From assembly GCF_000972705.2 (NCBI RefSeq), contig NZ_LATL02000029.1, positions 1 to 17,298 on the forward strand: a stretch of 17,298 nucleotides of DNA, read 5' to 3'. Below, in pieces: positions 14,552 through 17,298 of the stretch (positions are counted from its first letter, which is position 1; each line of letters starts with the position of its first letter). This stretch comes from Limnoraphis robusta CS-951 (GTDB lineage Bacteria; Cyanobacteriota; Cyanobacteriia; Cyanobacteriales; Microcoleaceae). The notes beneath the pieces are model-generated. The model saw only the letters and a list, made by a program, of their open reading frames with translations, was not told the origin of the DNA and ran no database searches. A program made the translations under genes and the position numbers.

Positions 14552-14706
14552 ATTCAGTCCCGGACAGTAAAATCGAAGCAGAGAATTAATTTTTTATCTA
14601 TAAAGTTTATCTCTAATTATATTTTTTATTCTTATTAAATTTATGTTATATCAGTACAAAATTCGGTTAGGACATTTCTACATCCTAGAATCCTTTCATA
14701 GTCTGC

Positions 14707-14748
14707 TGTTGCCTGTTCCCTGTTCCCTGTTCCCTAGCGCGTAGCGCT
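14707..14748. repeat. Heptanucleotide STRR (TGTTCCC) with adjacent small palindrome
   Basis: There are three exact copies of TGTTCCC (14714-14734) preceded by a degenerate copy TGTTGCC (14707-14713). The hairpin AGCGC/GCGCT follows at 14736-14748 (extended to TAGCGC/GCGCTA). Such short tandemly repeated repetitive sequences are typical of filamentous cyanobacteria and lie in non-coding DNA; the role is unknown. Confidence 0.75.
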
Positions 14749-14778
14749 ATATATGTTATTAAAATCAATAATAAAACC

Positions 14779-16221
14779 ATGAATGATTGGATTTTAAAAT
14801 ATCTCCCAAATCTCAAAAAAGGGAAGATTTTACCCCCGGTTTCCTTAAAATTCCAACTGACAATCGGAATTACTATTTTTTCGGTGTTGAGTTTGGGAAG
14901 TGTTACCACTTGGACGAGTTTGCGAATGCAGAAACTACTGGTTGATAGTCATAAATATAAAATTCAAGAAATCGCTAAAAAGTTTTCCCATGAAGTCTCG
15001 GTTTACAGTGAAATGATGTCTCTAGAGGAAGCGATTCAACGAGTCATTGAAAAACCAGAAATCAAAGAACATTTACTTTGGATTCGGGATAATAACGGAA
15101 ACATTATAACGGAATCTATGGGGTTTCAAGACGATATTAATCCCCAGACTCACGCTCAAATTTTAGAGTATACTAATATGCCTTTAAAGCCGAAGGTTTC
15201 TCTAATTGGGGGTCGGTATTGGGTTGCTTGTGGGGGAGAATTTAAGGTAGCTAATCAACAGTTAGGTAAATTGTATTTAGTAACAGATGTTACCCAAGAA
15301 TATACCATCTTTTTGTCAATCGTTTATAGCTTAATTCCAGCAACAATTCTTGCTACAATATTATTGGTTGTGATTAGTGCTTGGTATATTCGGAAATCTT
15401 TAGAACCGTTACAACAGATGAGTCAGCTTACCGAAAATATTTCGGCTGATGCTTTATCTGATTATCGTCTAACCTTAGAACAAGCTCCCAGTGAAGTTTC
15501 GATGCTAGCGAATACTTGTAATAAAATGCTAGATCGATTATCGGAATCTTGGGAACAACAGCGACAATTTGTTGGGAATGTTTCCCATGAATTACGCACA
15601 CCTTTAACGATTGTTCAGGGATATTTACAAAGTACCTTAAGACGAGGTAATAATCTTACCCCTCCCCAGCGAGAAGGGTTAGAAGTCGCGGCGAATGAAA
15701 CTGAACGCACAATTCGTTTATTACAAGATTTACTCGAACTCGCTCGCGCTGATCATGGGAATCTTCATTTTCAAATTGAAGCATTTGATGTGAATGATTT
15801 ACTGTCAGAAATTCGAGAAATGGCGCAACAATTTAGTCAAGGACGAGTTTATCTCGAACCGAGTCAAGCGATTATTCAGATTAAAGCGGATCGCAATCGT
15901 CTTAAACAAGTTCTACTCAATTTGATTGATAATGCGATCAAATATTCTGAACCCGAACAACCGATTACCCTGAAAGTGAAAAGTCAAGACCAAGAAGTTT
16001 ATATTAGTGTCTGCGACAAAGGACAAGGTATTCCTTTACAGCATCAAAGCCGCATTTTTGAACGATTTTATCGGGTTGATGAAGCTCGAACTCGTGCGGG
16101 AGGAACGGGTTTAGGATTATCGATTGTGAAAACAATTGTTGAAGGAATGGGAGGTCGAGTCACACTGATTTCTAAACCGGGGAAAGGAAGTATATTTACA
16201 GTCATTTTACCGGGATTTTAG
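14779..16221 (+). CDS. Membrane-bound sensor histidine kinase (HAMP, HisKA, HATPase)
   Basis: The 480-residue protein has two membrane helices (about 28-48 and 179-203) bracketing an extracytoplasmic sensor domain of about 130 residues with no recognised fold. A HAMP linker (about 203-257) follows. The HisKA H-box is FVGNVSHELRTPL with phospho-acceptor His270. The catalytic domain has N-box NLIDNAIKY (382-390), G1 DKGQGIP (413-419), F-box FERFYR (427-432) and G2 GGTGLGL (441-447). All kinase motifs are intact. It very likely phosphorylates the OmpR-type regulator encoded tail to tail with it; the stops are one base apart. The layout resembles cyanobacterial sensors such as ManS or NrsS/RppB in general form, but I cannot assign the signal. 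No ribosome site is visible before the ATG, and the start was chosen because the first membrane helix follows shortly after. Confidence 0.9.
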   Translation: MNDWILKYLPNLKKGKILPPVSLKFQLTIGITIFSVLSLGSVTTWTSLRMQKLLVDSHKYKIQEIAKKFSHEVSVYSEMMSLEEAIQRVIEKPEIKEHLLWIRDNNGNIITESMGFQDDINPQTHAQILEYTNMPLKPKVSLIGGRYWVACGGEFKVANQQLGKLYLVTDVTQEYTIFLSIVYSLIPATILATILLVVISAWYIRKSLEPLQQMSQLTENISADALSDYRLTLEQAPSEVSMLANTCNKMLDRLSESWEQQRQFVGNVSHELRTPLTIVQGYLQSTLRRGNNLTPPQREGLEVAANETERTIRLLQDLLELARADHGNLHFQIEAFDVNDLLSEIREMAQQFSQGRVYLEPSQAIIQIKADRNRLKQVLLNLIDNAIKYSEPEQPITLKVKSQDQEVYISVCDKGQGIPLQHQSRIFERFYRVDEARTRAGGTGLGLSIVKTIVEGMGGRVTLISKPGKGSIFTVILPGF

Positions 16222-16222
16222 T

Positions 16223-16897
16223 TTACTCTCGCAACACATATCCCACACTCCGAACCGTTTGAATGAGACGAGATTCTCCCTCTGATTCTAATTTAATTCG
16301 CAGATAACGAACATACACTTCAATAATATTGGAATCCCCCATGAAATCATATCCCCAAACCTTTTCTAGAATTTGATCCCTCGTTAAAACTTGTCGGGGA
16401 TGACTCATCAAATATTCGAGTAAATCATATTCTTTTGCGGTTAAATCAATTAAACGATTAGCGCGTCGAACTTCCCGAGTTTTTCGATCTAAACTGAGAT
16501 CACAAAAGGTTAAGAAATCAGCATCAAATTCTTGAAGGCGACGAATATGGACTCGAACTCGCGCTAAAAACTCTTCCAAACTAAACGGTTTAATGATATA
16601 ATCATCAGCACCAGAGTCTAAGCCCGTGACGCGATCGCTAACTTCATCTTTAGCCGTTAATAAAATAATCGGAACCTGATTATGACTCGCTCTTAAACGA
16701 CGACAAATTTCAATTCCCGATAATCGCGGTAACATCCAATCTAAAATAATTAAATCTGGATTAGATTCTCGGGCTGTGACTAATCCATTCATCCCGTCTT
16801 TTTCCACACTGACTTCGTATCCCTCATAGGTTAACTCTTGTTTGAGAAATTGAGCGAGTGCTTCTTCATCTTCAACCAGTAAAATATGGGTATTCAT
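16223..16897 (-). CDS. OmpR-family response regulator
   Basis: The 224-residue protein starts MNTHILLVEDEEALAQFL. The receiver domain (1-120) has the acidic pocket Glu9/Asp10, phospho-acceptor Asp53 (LIILDWMLP), Thr81 (LLTAKDE) and Lys103 (IKPF). The winged-helix DNA-binding domain (about 128-224) has LTAKEYDLLEYL, RQVLTRDQILEKVWGYDF, NIIEVYVRYLRIKLE and TVRSVGYVLRE. The frame stays open 150 bases upstream to an ATG at 17047, but that stretch is AT-rich and unlike a receiver domain, so the ATG at 16897 was chosen; no Shine-Dalgarno is visible for either. The sequence resembles cyanobacterial regulators of the ManR/RppA type from memory, so manganese- or redox-related control is a guess only. 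Its partner is almost certainly the convergent kinase, although most such pairs are co-directional. Confidence 0.9.
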   Translation of the reverse strand: MNTHILLVEDEEALAQFLKQELTYEGYEVSVEKDGMNGLVTARESNPDLIILDWMLPRLSGIEICRRLRASHNQVPIILLTAKDEVSDRVTGLDSGADDYIIKPFSLEEFLARVRVHIRRLQEFDADFLTFCDLSLDRKTREVRRANRLIDLTAKEYDLLEYLMSHPRQVLTRDQILEKVWGYDFMGDSNIIEVYVRYLRIKLESEGESRLIQTVRSVGYVLRE

Positions 16898-17062
16898 CGT
16901 TTTTTTGTTACAGAATTTAGAGTTTTGAGTTGAATTGAAGTGAGCAATCCTATTCAGTGAAAAAATTGATATGAGTAAGTTTGATTGGATAGAATTGCTA
17001 GAATTTTCAACTTTATATCCTAACAAATTTGTGAACTTAATTCTCAAAAAAAAATCTCAGGG

Positions 17063-17091
17063 TTGCAAAATTTTCGACTTTCCGCTAAAAT
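17063..17091 (+). promoter_or_regulatory. Sigma70-type promoter, plus strand
   Basis: TTGCAA at 17063 and TAAAAT at 17086 are separated by exactly 17 bases. Transcription would start near 17098 and run out of the window. No start codon with a meaningful frame follows nearby, so it may drive a non-coding RNA or a long leader. Confidence 0.5.
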
Positions 17092-17225
17092 AAAGCTGGA
17101 AAGCTAGACTAGGCTTCTTGTGCCTTCAGGGAAAAATCAAGAACCGCAGAATAAAACTGACCCGTGAACCGAGAGATATTTGTTGGGCTGTTCACAACTG
17201 AATTTACCAAAAATTGCCGCACACG

Positions 17226-17246
17226 CCCCTACCTTCAGGTATGGGG
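17226..17246 (+). repeat. Hairpin near the right edge, possible leader structure or mobile-element left end
   Basis: CCCCTACC pairs with GGTA, a bulged T, then GGGG, around the loop TTCA. It is followed about 20 bases later by an extended -10 box. A hairpin followed by a promoter is common at left ends of IS200/IS605 elements, but the sequence ends before any tnp gene could be seen. Confidence 0.35.
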
Positions 17247-17264
17247 ATATAAGGCTCTTTCTAA

Positions 17265-17273
17265 TGCTATAAT
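17265..17273 (+). promoter_or_regulatory. Extended -10 promoter, plus strand
   Basis: TGCTATAAT is a perfect TATAAT with an upstream TGN extension. No good -35 was found. The transcript would run out of the window. Confidence 0.4.
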
Positions 17274-17298
17274 AACTCTACTGGCAGGGTATTCAACC

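Larger units (their letters stand above)
16898..17298. other. Gene-free end of the window with leader, promoter and hairpin signals
   Basis: There is no convincing protein gene in these 401 bases. The first part (to about 17060) is the AT-rich promoter region of the response regulator, read leftward. From 17063 a rightward promoter, a hairpin (17226-17246) and an extended -10 (17265-17273) appear. They are listed separately. Confidence 0.5.

Noticed and set aside
14707..14734. Short tandem repeat as a CRISPR array
   Set aside because: The units are 7 bases, directly abutting, with no spacers; this is a typical STRR.
16898..17047. N-terminal extension of the response regulator (50 residues)
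   Set aside because: AT-rich, low-complexity residues with no receiver features; the family start is MNTHILLVEDE at 16897.

Overview
The window reads as chromosomal DNA of a filamentous or colonial cyanobacterium, most likely of the Oscillatoriales type (Planktothrix, Oscillatoria or Microcoleus-like). The evidence is a phycobilin biosynthesis gene (pcyA), the cyanophycin pair cphB and cphA, at least nine HIP1 octamers (GCGATCGC, for example at 4649, 5239, 5264, 8031, 9043, 9124, 10659, 12493 and 16631, against about 0.3 expected by chance), a heptanucleotide STRR repeat, and remnants of IS200/IS605 elements. The genus is an inference; nothing in the window fixes it.

Layout. Positions 1-640 hold the 3' end of a TnpB gene and its probable right end. 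cphB (811-1668, +) and cphA (2326-5028, +) form a cyanophycin breakdown and synthesis locus, but the two genes are split by a non-coding IS200/IS605-type relic (about 1846-2215) whose right end runs to within about 110 bases of the cphA start. A terminator hairpin (5209-5236) ends this block. On the minus strand, 9333-6868 encodes an 821-residue fusion of a TIGR03032 domain with three GNAT acetyltransferase-like units. It is followed 50 bases later by a 511-residue FG-GAP/cadherin-like/RTX protein that looks like a type I secretion substrate. A 386-base gap holds a possible small RNA, a long AT-rich palindrome and the tatA terminator. tatA (minus) and pcyA (plus) are divergent.

A conserved cyanobacterial membrane protein of unknown function (11911-11030, minus) and dnaX (12427-14493, plus) are divergent and separated by a second relic of the same IS family (about 11960-12260). 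dnaX lacks an intein and carries an A8 run (14014-14021). A -1 slip there meets a TAG at once, suggesting a shorter gamma-like product of 532 residues beside the 688-residue tau form. The window ends with a two-component pair in an unusual tail-to-tail arrangement: a histidine kinase (14779-16221, plus) and an OmpR-type regulator (16897-16223, minus), with stop codons one base apart. The last 400 bases contain no convincing gene. They hold a well-formed sigma70-type promoter, a hairpin and an extended -10, so a non-coding RNA, a leader or the left end of another mobile element may begin there.

Functionally the window is mostly core metabolism and housekeeping (nitrogen/carbon reserve, bilin synthesis, Tat export, replication clamp loading, signalling) interrupted by mobile-element debris. 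No CRISPR array, tRNA or rRNA was seen. The most interesting points are the dnaX slippage site, the covarying hairpin family shared by the two relics, the triple-GNAT fusion next to the secreted repeat protein, and two candidate non-coding transcripts.
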